Assembly (NCBI GenBank): GCA_040902425.1
Contig: JBBDXI010000072.1
Span: forward strand, 1 to 20,935
Length of the DNA stretch: 20,935 bases
DNA from: JBBDXI01 sp040902425
GTDB taxonomy: Bacteria > Planctomycetota > Phycisphaerae > Phycisphaerales > UBA1924
Direction of reading: 5' to 3'
The notes below the pieces were generated by a model. The model was not told where the DNA came from. It did no database searches and was given only the letters and a program-made list of their open reading frames with translations. Each line of letters opens with the position of its first letter. Within the stretch, counting starts at the first letter, position 1. The position numbers and the translations under genes are program-made. This document shows, one piece after another, positions 6,259 through 14,079 of the stretch.

Positions 6259-6838
6259 AGTACTCCGGCTCGTTGCTCGGGCGCCACTTGATGTTGCACC
6301 CGATGCTCGGGAGCTGCGGCTCGGGGGCGGGTCGCCCCGCGAGCGCCGCGTCCAGCGCCGCCCTCAGGTCCTTCCCCGTCACGGGCACGCCGCTCTTCGG
6401 CCGGCTGTCGTCGAGCTGGCCGCGGTAGACCAGCTTCTTCTCGCGCCCGCCGGCGAAGACGTAGAAGTCGGGTGTGCACGCGGCGCGGTAGCTCTTGGCG
6501 GCGTCCTGCGTCTCGTCGTAGAGGTACGGGAAGGTGTAGCCGGCCCGCTGGGCCTCCTCGCGCATCTTGTCGGGGCTGTCGTCGGGGTACTTCGCCACGT
6601 CGTTGGAGCTGATCGCGACGACGCCGACGCCCTTGGCCCCGTAGTCGCGCCCGAGCCGCGCAAGCTCCTCCTGGATGTGCTTCACGAAGGGGCAGTGGTT
6701 GCAGATGAACATCACCAGCAGGACGCGCCCGGCGGCGAAGTCCGCCAGGGAGACCGTCCGCCCGCTCACCGTGTCCGGGAGGGCGAAGGCGGGGGCGGGG
6801 GTGCCCAGGGGGAGCATCGTGGAGTTGACGGCGGCCAT
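6248..6838 (-). CDS. Thioredoxin/peroxiredoxin-like redoxin (CNHC motif)
   Basis: The 196-residue protein has the thioredoxin fold of the AhpC/TSA-related redoxins: LPLGTPAPAFALPDT, LLVMFICNHCPFVKHIQEELARL with Cys46 and Cys49, GVGVVAISSNDVAKYPDDSP, the cis-Pro region ACTPDFYVF, and the C-terminal SIGCNIKW. The CNHCPxVKH signature belongs to a peroxiredoxin-like subfamily usually annotated only as thioredoxin family protein. No signal peptide is visible, so it should be cytoplasmic, with a role in thiol-disulfide or peroxide chemistry; the substrate is not known. The start is set by AGGAGG six bases upstream of ATG 6838; the frame stays open further upstream but lacks such a site. It diverges from the GH63 gene across 92 bases. 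Confidence 0.88.
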   Translation of the reverse strand: MAAVNSTMLPLGTPAPAFALPDTVSGRTVSLADFAAGRVLLVMFICNHCPFVKHIQEELARLGRDYGAKGVGVVAISSNDVAKYPDDSPDKMREEAQRAGYTFPYLYDETQDAAKSYRAACTPDFYVFAGGREKKLVYRGQLDDSRPKSGVPVTGKDLRAALDAALAGRPAPEPQLPSIGCNIKWRPSNEPEYFKS

Positions 6839-6844
6839 GGGGTG

Positions 6845-6850
6845 CCTCCT
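6845..6850 (-). promoter_or_regulatory. Ribosome binding site of the redoxin gene
   Basis: AGGAGG on the minus strand lies six bases before ATG 6838. It is one of the strongest sites in the window and decides the start. Confidence 0.8.
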
Positions 6851-6930
6851 GAAATCGCGGAGCGGGACTGTAGGGTTGCGCACCGGGCGCGGTGGGGCGC
6901 GGGCGCGCCGGTTCGGGTACGCTGCGCCGG

Positions 6931-9702
6931 ATGACCGCCCGCACGGGCCACGACGCCCCCGACCCCGAGCGCCAGCGGCTCGCCGACGACGCCGCGCGCG
7001 TTGCCGGGGCCAACTGGAAGCGCTGGGGGCCGTACCTCGCCGGGCGCCAGTGGGCCACGGTGCGCGAGGATTACTCGGCAGACGGCAGCGCGTGGGGCTA
7101 CTTCCCCCACGACCACGCCCGCTCGCGGGCCTACCGCTGGGGCGAGGACGGCCTGCTGGGGTGGACGGACCGCGAGTGCCGGCTGTGCTTCGCGCTGGCG
7201 CTCTGGAACGGGCGCGACCCGATCCTGAAGGAGCGGCTCTTCGGGCTCACCGGGCCTCAGGGCAACCACGGCGAGGACGTCAAGGAGGCGTACTTCCACC
7301 TCGACAGCACGCCGACGCACTCGTACGCGCGGGCGCTGTACAAGTACCCGCAGGCGGAGTTCCCCTACGCGGAGCTGGTCGCCGAGAACGCCCGGCGCGG
7401 GCGCGACCAGCCGGAGTTCGAGCTGGCCGACACGGGCGTCTTCGACGGCGGGCGGTACTTCGACGTCGGCGTCGAGTACGCCAAGGGGTCGCCGGACGAC
7501 ACGCTCATCCGCATCACGGCGACCAACCGCGGCCCGGAGCACGCGGAGCTGCACCTGCTGCCGACGCTCTGGTTCCGCAACACCTGGAGCTGGGGGCGGG
7601 TCCACGAGGGCGTGTCCGTCAGGCCGTCGCTCCGCCGCTCGGGCGTCGGCGTGATCGCGGCCGATCACCAGACGCTCGGGGGCTTCCGCCTTGAGGTCGA
7701 GCCGACGCGCGAGGGGGCGCCGCCCCTGCTGTTCACCGAGAACGAGACCAACTTCGAGCGGCTGTACGGCGTGCCGAGCGCCGGCGCCTTCGTCAAGGAC
7801 GCCTTCCACGCGTACGTGGTGGAGGGGCAGGGCGGCGCGGTCTGCCCGGCGGGGGAGGGGACCAAGGCCGCGGCCCATGTCCGGCTGGCCCTGGCGCCGG
7901 GCGAGTCGCGGGTGATCCGCTGCCGCCTGCGCCCGCAGTCGGCGACCGGCGAGCCCTTCGGGGATGGGTTCGGGCGGGTCTTCTCGACGCGGCAGCGCGA
8001 GGCGGAGGCGTTCTACGGCTCGGTCATCCCGGGCGAGCTCTCCGAGGCGCACTGGGCGACGGCTCGCCACGCGGCCGCGGGGCTGCTATGGAGCAAGCAG
8101 TTCTATCACTTCGTCGTGGCCGACTGGCTGGCGGGCGACCCGGCCCACCCGCCGCCGCCGGCGTCGCGCCTCGGCGGTCGCAACGCCGACTGGAAGCACG
8201 TCCACTGCCGCGATGTGCTGCTGATGCCGGACACGTGGGAGTACCCGTGGTTCGCCGCGTGGGACCTGGCGTTCCACTGCGTGGCGGCGGCGCGGCTGGA
8301 CCCGCAGCTGGCGAAGGACCAGCTCCTGCTGCTCATGCGCGAGTGGTACATGCACCCCAGCGGGCAGTTGCCGGCGTACGAGTTCGCCTTCGGGGATGTG
8401 AACCCGCCGGTGCACGCGTGGGCGTGCTGGCGGGTGTACAAGATCACGGCCCGCCGGGGGGAGCGCGACCGGCTGTTCCTGGCGCGGGCCTTCCACAAGC
8501 TGCTGATCAACTTCACGTGGTGGGTGAACCGCAAGGACCCCGAGGGGCGCAACCTCTTCGCCGGGGGCTTCCTGGGGCTGGACAACATCGGCGTCTTCGA
8601 CCGCTCGCGCCCGCTGCCGGCGGGGGGCACGCTGGAGCAGGCCGACGGGACGGCGTGGATGGCGTTCTTCTGCGGCACCATGCTGAGCATGGCCCTGGAA
8701 CTGGCCTGCGAGGACCCGGAGTACGAGGATGTCGCCAGCAAGTTCTTCGAGCATTTCGTGGCGATCACCGACGCGATGAACACGCTCGGCGGCACGGGGC
8801 TGTGGGACGAGGAGGACGGGTTCTATTACGACCAGCTGGAGGTGGACGGGCGGGCGACGCGCCTGAAGGTCCGCTCCATGGTGGGGATCATCCCGCTGTT
8901 CGCGGCGGAGGTGCTGGAGACCTCGCAGCTGGAGAGGCTCCCCGGGTTCTCGAAGCGGATGCGCTGGTTCCTGGAGAACCGCACCGACCTGGCCCGTCAC
9001 ATCTCGTACCTCACGCCCGAGGGCGGGAGCGCGGAGCACCCCAGCCACCGGCTGCTGGCGATCCCCTCGCGCCAGCGCCTCGAGCGGATGCTGGCGTACA
9101 TCCTCGATGAGCGGGAGTTCCTCTCGCCCTTCGGGGTGCGGTCGCTCTCGCGGGTCCACGGGGAGCGCCCGTACGAGGTGCGGGTGGATGGCGAGTGCTA
9201 CCGCGTCCAGTACGAGCCGGGGGAGGCGCAGACCGCGATCTTCGGGGGCAACTCCAACTGGCGGGGGCCGGTCTGGTTCCCGCTCAACTACCTGCTCATC
9301 GAGACCCTCGAGCGGTACTACCACTTCTACGGCGAGGGGCTGACGGTCGAGCACCCGGCGGGCTCCGGGCGGCGGGCGACGCTGCTGCAGGTGGCCGGGG
9401 ACCTGCGCCGCCGGCTGGCGGCGCTCTTCGTGCCCGACGCCACGGGGCGGCGCCCCTGCGACAACGAGTTCGCCCGCTTCGCCGCCGACCCGCACTGGCG
9501 GGGGCTGCCGCAGTTCCACGAGTTCTTCCACGGCGAGGATGGCCGGGGGCTCGGGGCGTCTCACCAGACCGGCTGGACGGCCCTGGTCCTTCCCCTCATC
9601 TGCGACGGCATGCCGGCGGACGGCCCCCGGGCTGACGCGGGCGCAGGCGCGGGCGCGCCGCAGGCGGCCGCACGCACGAAGCTCACCCGCCCCCGCCGGT
9701 GA
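6931..9702 (+). CDS. GH63/MGH1-like glycoside hydrolase
   Basis: The 923-residue protein resembles the GH63-type (alpha/alpha)6-barrel glucosidase or mannosylglycerate-hydrolase-like proteins. Its N-terminus reads WGPYLAGRQWATVREDYSADG with WGYFPHDHARSRAYRWGEDG, followed by a beta-sandwich-like half (NTWSWG, FTENETNFERLYG). The barrel contains WYMHPSGQLPAYEFAFGDVNPP, WDEEDGFYYD at 625-634, and NSNWRGPVWFPLNYLLIE at 774-791, both highly typical of GH63. I could not assign the catalytic acid and base with certainty. No signal peptide or TM segment is seen, so it probably acts in the cytoplasm, perhaps on an alpha-glucosidic compatible solute or oligosaccharide (inference). ATG 6931 was chosen as the first start after the divergent redoxin gene; its ribosome binding site is weak. 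The 3' end overlaps the convergent membrane-protein gene by 20 bases. Confidence 0.87.
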   Translation: MTARTGHDAPDPERQRLADDAARVAGANWKRWGPYLAGRQWATVREDYSADGSAWGYFPHDHARSRAYRWGEDGLLGWTDRECRLCFALALWNGRDPILKERLFGLTGPQGNHGEDVKEAYFHLDSTPTHSYARALYKYPQAEFPYAELVAENARRGRDQPEFELADTGVFDGGRYFDVGVEYAKGSPDDTLIRITATNRGPEHAELHLLPTLWFRNTWSWGRVHEGVSVRPSLRRSGVGVIAADHQTLGGFRLEVEPTREGAPPLLFTENETNFERLYGVPSAGAFVKDAFHAYVVEGQGGAVCPAGEGTKAAAHVRLALAPGESRVIRCRLRPQSATGEPFGDGFGRVFSTRQREAEAFYGSVIPGELSEAHWATARHAAAGLLWSKQFYHFVVADWLAGDPAHPPPPASRLGGRNADWKHVHCRDVLLMPDTWEYPWFAAWDLAFHCVAAARLDPQLAKDQLLLLMREWYMHPSGQLPAYEFAFGDVNPPVHAWACWRVYKITARRGERDRLFLARAFHKLLINFTWWVNRKDPEGRNLFAGGFLGLDNIGVFDRSRPLPAGGTLEQADGTAWMAFFCGTMLSMALELACEDPEYEDVASKFFEHFVAITDAMNTLGGTGLWDEEDGFYYDQLEVDGRATRLKVRSMVGIIPLFAAEVLETSQLERLPGFSKRMRWFLENRTDLARHISYLTPEGGSAEHPSHRLLAIPSRQRLERMLAYILDEREFLSPFGVRSLSRVHGERPYEVRVDGECYRVQYEPGEAQTAIFGGNSNWRGPVWFPLNYLLIETLERYYHFYGEGLTVEHPAGSGRRATLLQVAGDLRRRLAALFVPDATGRRPCDNEFARFAADPHWRGLPQFHEFFHGEDGRGLGASHQTGWTALVLPLICDGMPADGPRADAGAGAGAPQAAARTKLTRPRR

Positions 9703-10174
9703 CGCCGCGCGCCGGCCCCGGCAGGGGCAGGCACTCCATGACCAGCTGCGTCGCACGGCGCGTGTCGCGGACGATCAGGCCGGCCTCCTCCATCAGCGGG
9801 CCGTCCACGAACGCCGCGGCGGGGATGATCACCGGGCGCGAGTCCAGCGGAAGGCCGATCGCCAGCGTGCCCTCAACGCCCGCGGCGCCGCTCTCGGCCG
9901 CGGGGCGGGGCCAGGGGATGGCCATCAAGGCGACGAGCGCGGCCATGGCGGGGACGGCGATCCAGTAGGGCCACCTCGGCTGCCCGGTCCCCCCCGGGGG
10001 CATGCCGTCGAGGCGCCGGTAGACGCCGGCCCGCAGCGAGCGCGGGGCCCCGGCCCGCGCTGAGCCCGCCTCTTCCCGCAGCATCCGCTCGAGGCGCATG
10101 GCGGCGCCGGGGGACTCGCTCGCGTCGATCCGGCGCGCCTCCAGCCACTCTGCGACCCTTCGGATCATCCTCAT
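9683..10174 (-). CDS. Single-TM protein downstream of ECF sigma factor (candidate anti-sigma)
   Basis: The 163-residue product has a charged cytoplasmic-like N-terminal part (MRMIRRVAEWLEARRID...LERMLREEAG), one membrane helix (WIAVPAMAALVALMAIPW) at about 80-97, and an outer part with IIPAAAFVDGPLMEEAGLIVRDT. The layout fits a membrane anti-sigma factor, but there is no HxxxCxxC zinc-binding anti-sigma motif, so the role is inferred from position. Its start overlaps the sigma stop (ATGA) and is preceded by GGAGG at a six-base distance inside the sigma gene, so the two are translationally coupled. I recognise no named family. Confidence 0.75.
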   Translation of the reverse strand: MRMIRRVAEWLEARRIDASESPGAAMRLERMLREEAGSARAGAPRSLRAGVYRRLDGMPPGGTGQPRWPYWIAVPAMAALVALMAIPWPRPAAESGAAGVEGTLAIGLPLDSRPVIIPAAAFVDGPLMEEAGLIVRDTRRATQLVMECLPLPGPARGVTGGGG

Positions 10175-10818
10175 GCGACACCTCCGGCGCAGCGGCTGGC
10201 CCGGGTCTCGGGCTTCAGTTCGATCCCGGCCTCGGTCTGTTCCAGGCGTGCGGCCAGCACGTTCCGCGCCCGGAACAGCATGACGCGGACGCCCACCTGG
10301 CTCTTCCCCAGCACCCGCGCGATCTCCACGATTGCCATGTCCTCGGCGTAGCGCAGCCACATCGCGGTGTGCTGCTCGGGCGTCAGCAGGTCGGCGGCCA
10401 TGGCCCACGCCCGGCCGCGGTCCTCCAGGCCGGCGAGACGCTCCGCGCCCGCCGGTGGCGCGTTGCGCACCGCGCCGGCCTCGTCGCCGACGAGGCGCAG
10501 CGGCGGGCGGCGCCCGTCGCGGTACTTGCTGGCCGCGAGCCGGGACCCGATCGTGAAGAGCCACGTCGAGAACCGCCAGCGCGGCTTGTACTGGCCGATC
10601 CGCTGCCAGGCGCGGACGAAGGTCTCCTGGGCGATGTCCTCGGCATCCGCCGGGCAGCCGACGCGCCGGAGCAGGAAGTTGAAGAGCCGCTCCTCGAAGT
10701 GCTCGACCAGGGCCGCGAAGGCCTCCAACGATCCCTGCTGGGCGCGCAGGGCGAGTTGCTCCGGCGTCTGCCGTGCTGCCGCGCCCTCCCTCCCGGGTTC
10801 ACCCGCCCTGCGCCCCAT
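10171..10818 (-). CDS. RNA polymerase sigma factor, sigma-70/ECF family
   Basis: The 215-residue protein has sigma region 2 (LEAFAALVEHFEERLFNFLLRRVG, then DAEDIAQETFVRAWQRI and WRFSTWLFTIGSRLAASKYRD) and region 4 (LTPEQHTAMWLRYAEDMAIVEIARVLGKSQVGVRVMLFRARNVLAARL). Region 3 is absent, which makes it ECF-like. It would direct RNA polymerase to its own promoter class. The start ATG shares its A with the TGA of the upstream secreted-protein gene (TGATG), and its stop overlaps the downstream TM gene. The three genes therefore form one coupled unit. The linker between regions 2 and 4 is Ala/Gly/Arg-rich and moderately long. Target promoters and signal are unknown. Confidence 0.9.
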   Translation of the reverse strand: MGRRAGEPGREGAAARQTPEQLALRAQQGSLEAFAALVEHFEERLFNFLLRRVGCPADAEDIAQETFVRAWQRIGQYKPRWRFSTWLFTIGSRLAASKYRDGRRPPLRLVGDEAGAVRNAPPAGAERLAGLEDRGRAWAMAADLLTPEQHTAMWLRYAEDMAIVEIARVLGKSQVGVRVMLFRARNVLAARLEQTEAGIELKPETRASRCAGGVA

Positions 10819-11813
10819 CAGTCGATCCGCCTCCTCGGCGGCTCCGCTGCCCTGGTCTTCTCCGCTTCTGCGTTCTTTCGCTCTTCGGCGGCCTTCGCGG
10901 CGCCCTCCAGGAACCCGTGGAGGTCCTTGGATGAGCAGTTCACACGCGCCCGCAGCGCGGGCCCCTCCGCCTCGAGCTTCACCCAGTCGAGCGCCGCGGC
11001 GAAGCACTTCAGCTCCGGCTCGCGCTGCGAGTACATCCGCGCCAGGCCCATCCCGCCCTGGGCCACCATCAGCATGTTGCCGGCCTCCTCGGAGGAGGAG
11101 GTCGTCAGCCGCAGGTCGGCGTACACCTCGCCGCCCGACTCGCCCATGTCGAGCACCACGCTCTCGGCCTTCTGCAGCATCATCGACGCCTGCGCATCCC
11201 GGAGGCAGTCCATCGACGTGCCCGCCACGAAGACCACCGAGCCCGCCCGCGGGGTGCTCGCCAGCACGCCCTCGGCGGGGGCCGCGGCCGCGGGGGCGTC
11301 GAGCTGGCGGATACCCGCCAGGAGCCGCGCCTTGTCCGTCGCGGCGATGACGGTCCGGTCGGCCCCCGCGCCCCGCTTCACGAAGGCGTGGCGCTGCTCG
11401 TCGCCCTCGGCCCAGGTGTAGATGGTGTACGGGCCCTCCTCGATCTTCTGGAGCACCTTCTTCTCATCCACGAGCCGGGTCAGCAGCCCATCCACCGCGT
11501 CGGTGGTCCGCAGGACCGCTACGCACTCCCCCGGATCGGGGCTGTCGCCGTAGACCGTCAGGCTCTTGATGTCCGTCAGCGGGTCGAGGCCGAACTCTTC
11601 CTTCATCTTGCGGAGGCGCGGCAGGTCGGGGTCGAGCCGGCGCTCGTGCTCCAGAACGAACGTGCAGACCGTGGACTGGCGCAACGCCTCCACATCCACG
11701 TGCACCACCCACTTCGCCCCGGGGGCCACCACGCCCTTCTCCAGCGGACCAGCCACCGCCAAGCCCGCGGCCGCGCCGAGCACGAGCGACCCGATCAGGA
11801 CTCGTCTATCCAT
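10818..11813 (-). CDS. Exported protein of unknown function, first gene of the sigma operon
   Basis: The 331-residue product starts with a clear signal peptide (MDRRVLIGSLVLGAAAGLAVA, likely cut before GPLEKG). The mature part has no membrane segment. It shows KWVVHVDVEALRQSTVCTFVLE, DIKSLTVYGDSPDPGECVAVLRT, TDKARLLAGIRQLD and a charged C-terminal tail (EERKNAEAEKTRAAEPPRRRID). I recognise no named domain. The alternating pattern of short beta-like segments recalls planctomycete secreted proteins of unknown function. GGAGG lies seven bases before ATG 11813. Being first in a coupled operon with a sigma factor and a TM protein, it may be an envelope component whose state is sensed, or the regulated product itself; both are inference. 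Confidence 0.82.
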   Translation of the reverse strand: MDRRVLIGSLVLGAAAGLAVAGPLEKGVVAPGAKWVVHVDVEALRQSTVCTFVLEHERRLDPDLPRLRKMKEEFGLDPLTDIKSLTVYGDSPDPGECVAVLRTTDAVDGLLTRLVDEKKVLQKIEEGPYTIYTWAEGDEQRHAFVKRGAGADRTVIAATDKARLLAGIRQLDAPAAAAPAEGVLASTPRAGSVVFVAGTSMDCLRDAQASMMLQKAESVVLDMGESGGEVYADLRLTTSSSEEAGNMLMVAQGGMGLARMYSQREPELKCFAAALDWVKLEAEGPALRARVNCSSKDLHGFLEGAAKAAEERKNAEAEKTRAAEPPRRRID

Positions 11814-11902
11814 TGACTCGCCTCCGTCTCGCCGTCCCGCGCCGGCGGACCCGTCTCTGTGCCGCCAGCTTCTACGCGGCCCTCGCCACGACGGTTACGG
11901 CG

Positions 11903-13372
11903 TTAGCGGACCACCTCGAAACCCGCCCCCTCCCAGGCCCCGAAGCCGCCGGCGATGTTGGTCGCGTCGAAGCCCTCCCGTCGGAGCAGGGCGGTGGCGT
12001 AGGCCGACCGTACCCCGCCCTGGCAGTGGACCAGGATGGGCCGGTCTTTCGGGAGTTCCCTGAGCCGACCGGCCAGGCGGGTGTGGGCGATATTCAGGGC
12101 GCCCTCGACGCGCCCCGCCCGGTGCTCCTCGGCCCGGCGGACATCCAGCACGAGCGGCCCCCGCCCCCCGCGCTCCCCGCGCTCCCCACGCCCGCCCGCG
12201 ATCCGCTCCCGCATGGCCCCGACGTCGATCTCCGGGGCGGTCTCCAGGCACCCGCCCCCGGCGCGGAAGGCCGCCAGCTCCCCCGGTGTGATGAACGACC
12301 GCAGGCCATCCAGGCCGATCCGGACCAGGCCGCGGAGGGCGGTCTCAACCCGCTCGGGCTCGGCGACGAGGCACAGTTCGGCCTTGTCGTCGGTGATGTA
12401 CGACCCGGCCACCGGGATGAAGTTCGGCCCCATCGGCGTGTGCAGGGCCCCGGGCAGGTGCCCCGCCTTGAACTGCGGCCAGGGGCGCGCATCGAGTACG
12501 ATCGTGCCGGCGTCCATGCCCGCGATCTCACCGGCCTTCAGCCGCCGGGGCATGGCGACATCCCCCAGCACCGCCGGCCCATCCCGGTTCTGCCGCTTCA
12601 TCCGGCCGAAGTACAGCGGCGGCTCGGGCTGGCCTTCGAGGATGTACTCCAGGAACTTCGCCTGCGTCGCGCCCGCGGCGAGCAGCGCCGGGTTGCGCCG
12701 CTTCTCGTACCCCACGGTGCTCTGCGGGACCGCGCCCAGGGCCTTGCCGCACGCGCTCCCCGCGCCGTGGGCCGGCCACACCTGGAGGTACTCGGGGAGC
12801 GCCCCGAACTTCCCGAGCGAGCGGTGCAGCGCCCTGGCCGCCTCCTCCGTCCCGCCAGCGACCCCCGCGGCCGTCTCCAGCAGGTCCGGCCGACCCACAT
12901 CGCCGACGAAGACGCAGTCGCCGGTGAGGATGCCCATGGGCTCATCCGCGCCGCTTCCCCGGTCCGTGACGAGGTAGCACAGGTGCTCCGGGGTGTGGCC
13001 GGGCGTGTGGACCGCGCGGAACTCGATGTTGCCGACGTGGAAGACATCGCCATCGCGCAGCACCTGGTGGGCGTAGGGCCCGCCGCCGGAGCGGGACTCG
13101 AGCCAGCCGTACTGCCAGCCCGGCCCGCCCTCGCCGGAGACGTGGACCCGGGCGGAGGTCAGCTCCGCCAGCTCGCGAGCTCCGGAGAGGAAGTCGGCGT
13201 GGATGTGCGTCTCGGCGACGGCCACGATGTGCAGCTGCTCCGCCTGGGCCAGCCGCAGGTAGCGGTCCACATCACGCTCGGGGTCGATGACGATCGCCTC
13301 GCCCGTGCGCTGGCACCCGATCAAGTAGGCCGCCTGGGCCAGCATGTCGTCGTAGACGAGCCGGAAGAACAT
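11903..13372 (-). CDS. MBL-fold hydrolase with two rhodanese domains (persulfide-dioxygenase related)
   Basis: The 489-residue protein joins a metallo-beta-lactamase-fold domain (about 1-240) to two rhodanese-like domains. Metal ligands visible are THIHAD, TPGHTPEH, TGDCVFVGDVGRPDL and WPAHGAG, as in ETHE1/CstB-type enzymes that handle glutathione or CoA persulfides. The usual HxHxDH is HIHADF here, a variant I associate with this subfamily. Rhodanese 1 (TIVLDARPWPQFKAGHLPGA) lacks a recognisable CxxGxR loop and is probably structural. Rhodanese 2 (PLVLDVRRAEEHRAGRVEGALNI) has the active ILVHCQGGVRS loop. A Gly/Arg/Glu-rich simple-sequence linker (GRGERGERGGRG) precedes it. The likely role is detoxifying sulfide or persulfide in the cytoplasm. 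The start is fixed by GAGGAG seven bases before ATG 13372, giving MFFRLVYDDMLAQAAYLIG. Confidence 0.9.
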   Translation of the reverse strand: MFFRLVYDDMLAQAAYLIGCQRTGEAIVIDPERDVDRYLRLAQAEQLHIVAVAETHIHADFLSGARELAELTSARVHVSGEGGPGWQYGWLESRSGGGPYAHQVLRDGDVFHVGNIEFRAVHTPGHTPEHLCYLVTDRGSGADEPMGILTGDCVFVGDVGRPDLLETAAGVAGGTEEAARALHRSLGKFGALPEYLQVWPAHGAGSACGKALGAVPQSTVGYEKRRNPALLAAGATQAKFLEYILEGQPEPPLYFGRMKRQNRDGPAVLGDVAMPRRLKAGEIAGMDAGTIVLDARPWPQFKAGHLPGALHTPMGPNFIPVAGSYITDDKAELCLVAEPERVETALRGLVRIGLDGLRSFITPGELAAFRAGGGCLETAPEIDVGAMRERIAGGRGERGERGGRGPLVLDVRRAEEHRAGRVEGALNIAHTRLAGRLRELPKDRPILVHCQGGVRSAYATALLRREGFDATNIAGGFGAWEGAGFEVVR

Positions 13373-13379
13373 GGGACCA

Positions 13380-13385
13380 CTCCTC
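13380..13385 (-). promoter_or_regulatory. Ribosome binding site of the MBL-rhodanese gene
   Basis: GAGGAG on the minus strand lies seven bases before ATG 13372. It excludes the longer start ten codons upstream. Confidence 0.75.
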
Positions 13386-13427
13386 AGTTGAGACCGGTCC
13401 ATTCTACGAACGAGTCCGGCCCGGCTG

Positions 13428-13445
13428 CGGCCGGCCCACCGGCCG
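13428..13445 (-). terminator. GC hairpin downstream of thpR (possible weak terminator)
   Basis: CGGCCGG-CCCA-CCGGCCG forms a perfect 7-bp stem, 17 bases beyond the thpR stop and upstream of the MBL-rhodanese gene. There is no T-tract after it, so it is not a classical intrinsic terminator. It may separate the transcripts or be incidental at this GC content. Confidence 0.3.
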
Positions 13446-13462
13446 GACGCCCTGGTATGCGA

Positions 13463-14044
13463 TCACCGCAGCCTTGCCCGCAGGACCTCTGAATGCACCG
13501 CGCCACCCGGCCTCAGCACGCTCCGGAACAGCACGATCTCGCTCACGCTGAACCCCGGCAGCGAAACCTCCCGCCCCACCCGCCGCGCCCGCGCCTCCCC
13601 GCCGAACCGGCACAGCGTCATATGGGGGCTGAACCGCTCGGTCTCCAGTGGCACAGGCGTCCCGCCTGTGCTCCTCCGTTCGCGAGCCAGCCGCTTCACC
13701 AGCCGCCGCCGCACCTCCATCAGCCCCGCCGGCGCATCCAGCTCCACCGCCACCAGCCGCGGCATCCCCCGCTCGGGGAAGCACACCAGCCGCAGCGGCG
13801 TCAGCCGGAACGCCCCGACTCCCGCCGCCGACCGCTCGACGGATTCCGCCACCTCCCCCATCTCCTTCTCCGCCACGTGCCCCACGAACAGCAGCGTCAG
13901 GTGCACCTGCTCGACGGGCGTCTCGCGGTGCGCCGGGTCCAGCCCCGGCCCCAGCCCCCGCAGCGCCCCCAGGCACGCCGCGCGGACCTCCTCCGGCGGG
14001 TACACCGCCACGAACAGCCGCGCTGTCGCCCCGCGTCCCCGCAT
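13463..14044 (-). CDS. thpR: RNA 2',3'-cyclic phosphodiesterase (2H family, ThpR-like)
   Basis: The 193-residue protein belongs to the 2H phosphoesterases, which act on 2',3'-cyclic phosphate RNA ends. It opens with TARLFVAVYPPEEVRAA and carries both catalytic motifs: VHLTLLFVG (His48) and SPHMTLCRF (His141), each an HxT. Length is normal for the family apart from about ten extra residues, STGGTPVPLE, at 125-134, encoded by a palindromic DNA repeat between the two motifs. The C-terminus (FSVSEIVLFRSVLRPGGAVHSEV) is typical. ATG 14044 was chosen because it directly precedes the conserved start of the fold, with GAGGG just upstream. It is divergent from the exported methyltransferase-like gene across only 35 bases. 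Confidence 0.9.
   Translation of the reverse strand: MRGRGATARLFVAVYPPEEVRAACLGALRGLGPGLDPAHRETPVEQVHLTLLFVGHVAEKEMGEVAESVERSAAGVGAFRLTPLRLVCFPERGMPRLVAVELDAPAGLMEVRRRLVKRLARERRSTGGTPVPLETERFSPHMTLCRFGGEARARRVGREVSLPGFSVSEIVLFRSVLRPGGAVHSEVLRARLR
13651..13671 (-). repeat. In-frame palindromic repeat with GGA centre (GGTPVP coding)
   Basis: On the minus strand this reads CACAGGCG-GGA-CGCCTGTG, with one more G-C pair outside, making a 9-bp perfect stem around GGA. It lies inside thpR and is read as STGGTPVP. Its arms share no sequence with the coaB-leader or methyltransferase repeats, but the layout is the same. Confidence 0.88.
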
Positions 14045-14079
14045 TCCCTCACCGTAGCAGCGCCCGCTACGCTCCTCCC

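Noticed and set aside
8086..9756. A 556-codon minus-strand open frame opposite the GH63 gene
   Set aside because: It is an antisense shadow; the plus-strand frame has clear GH63 motifs over the same span.
11813..13492. A 559-codon plus-strand open frame opposite the MBL-rhodanese gene
   Set aside because: It is low-complexity and domain-free, and is antisense to a gene with full metal and rhodanese motifs.
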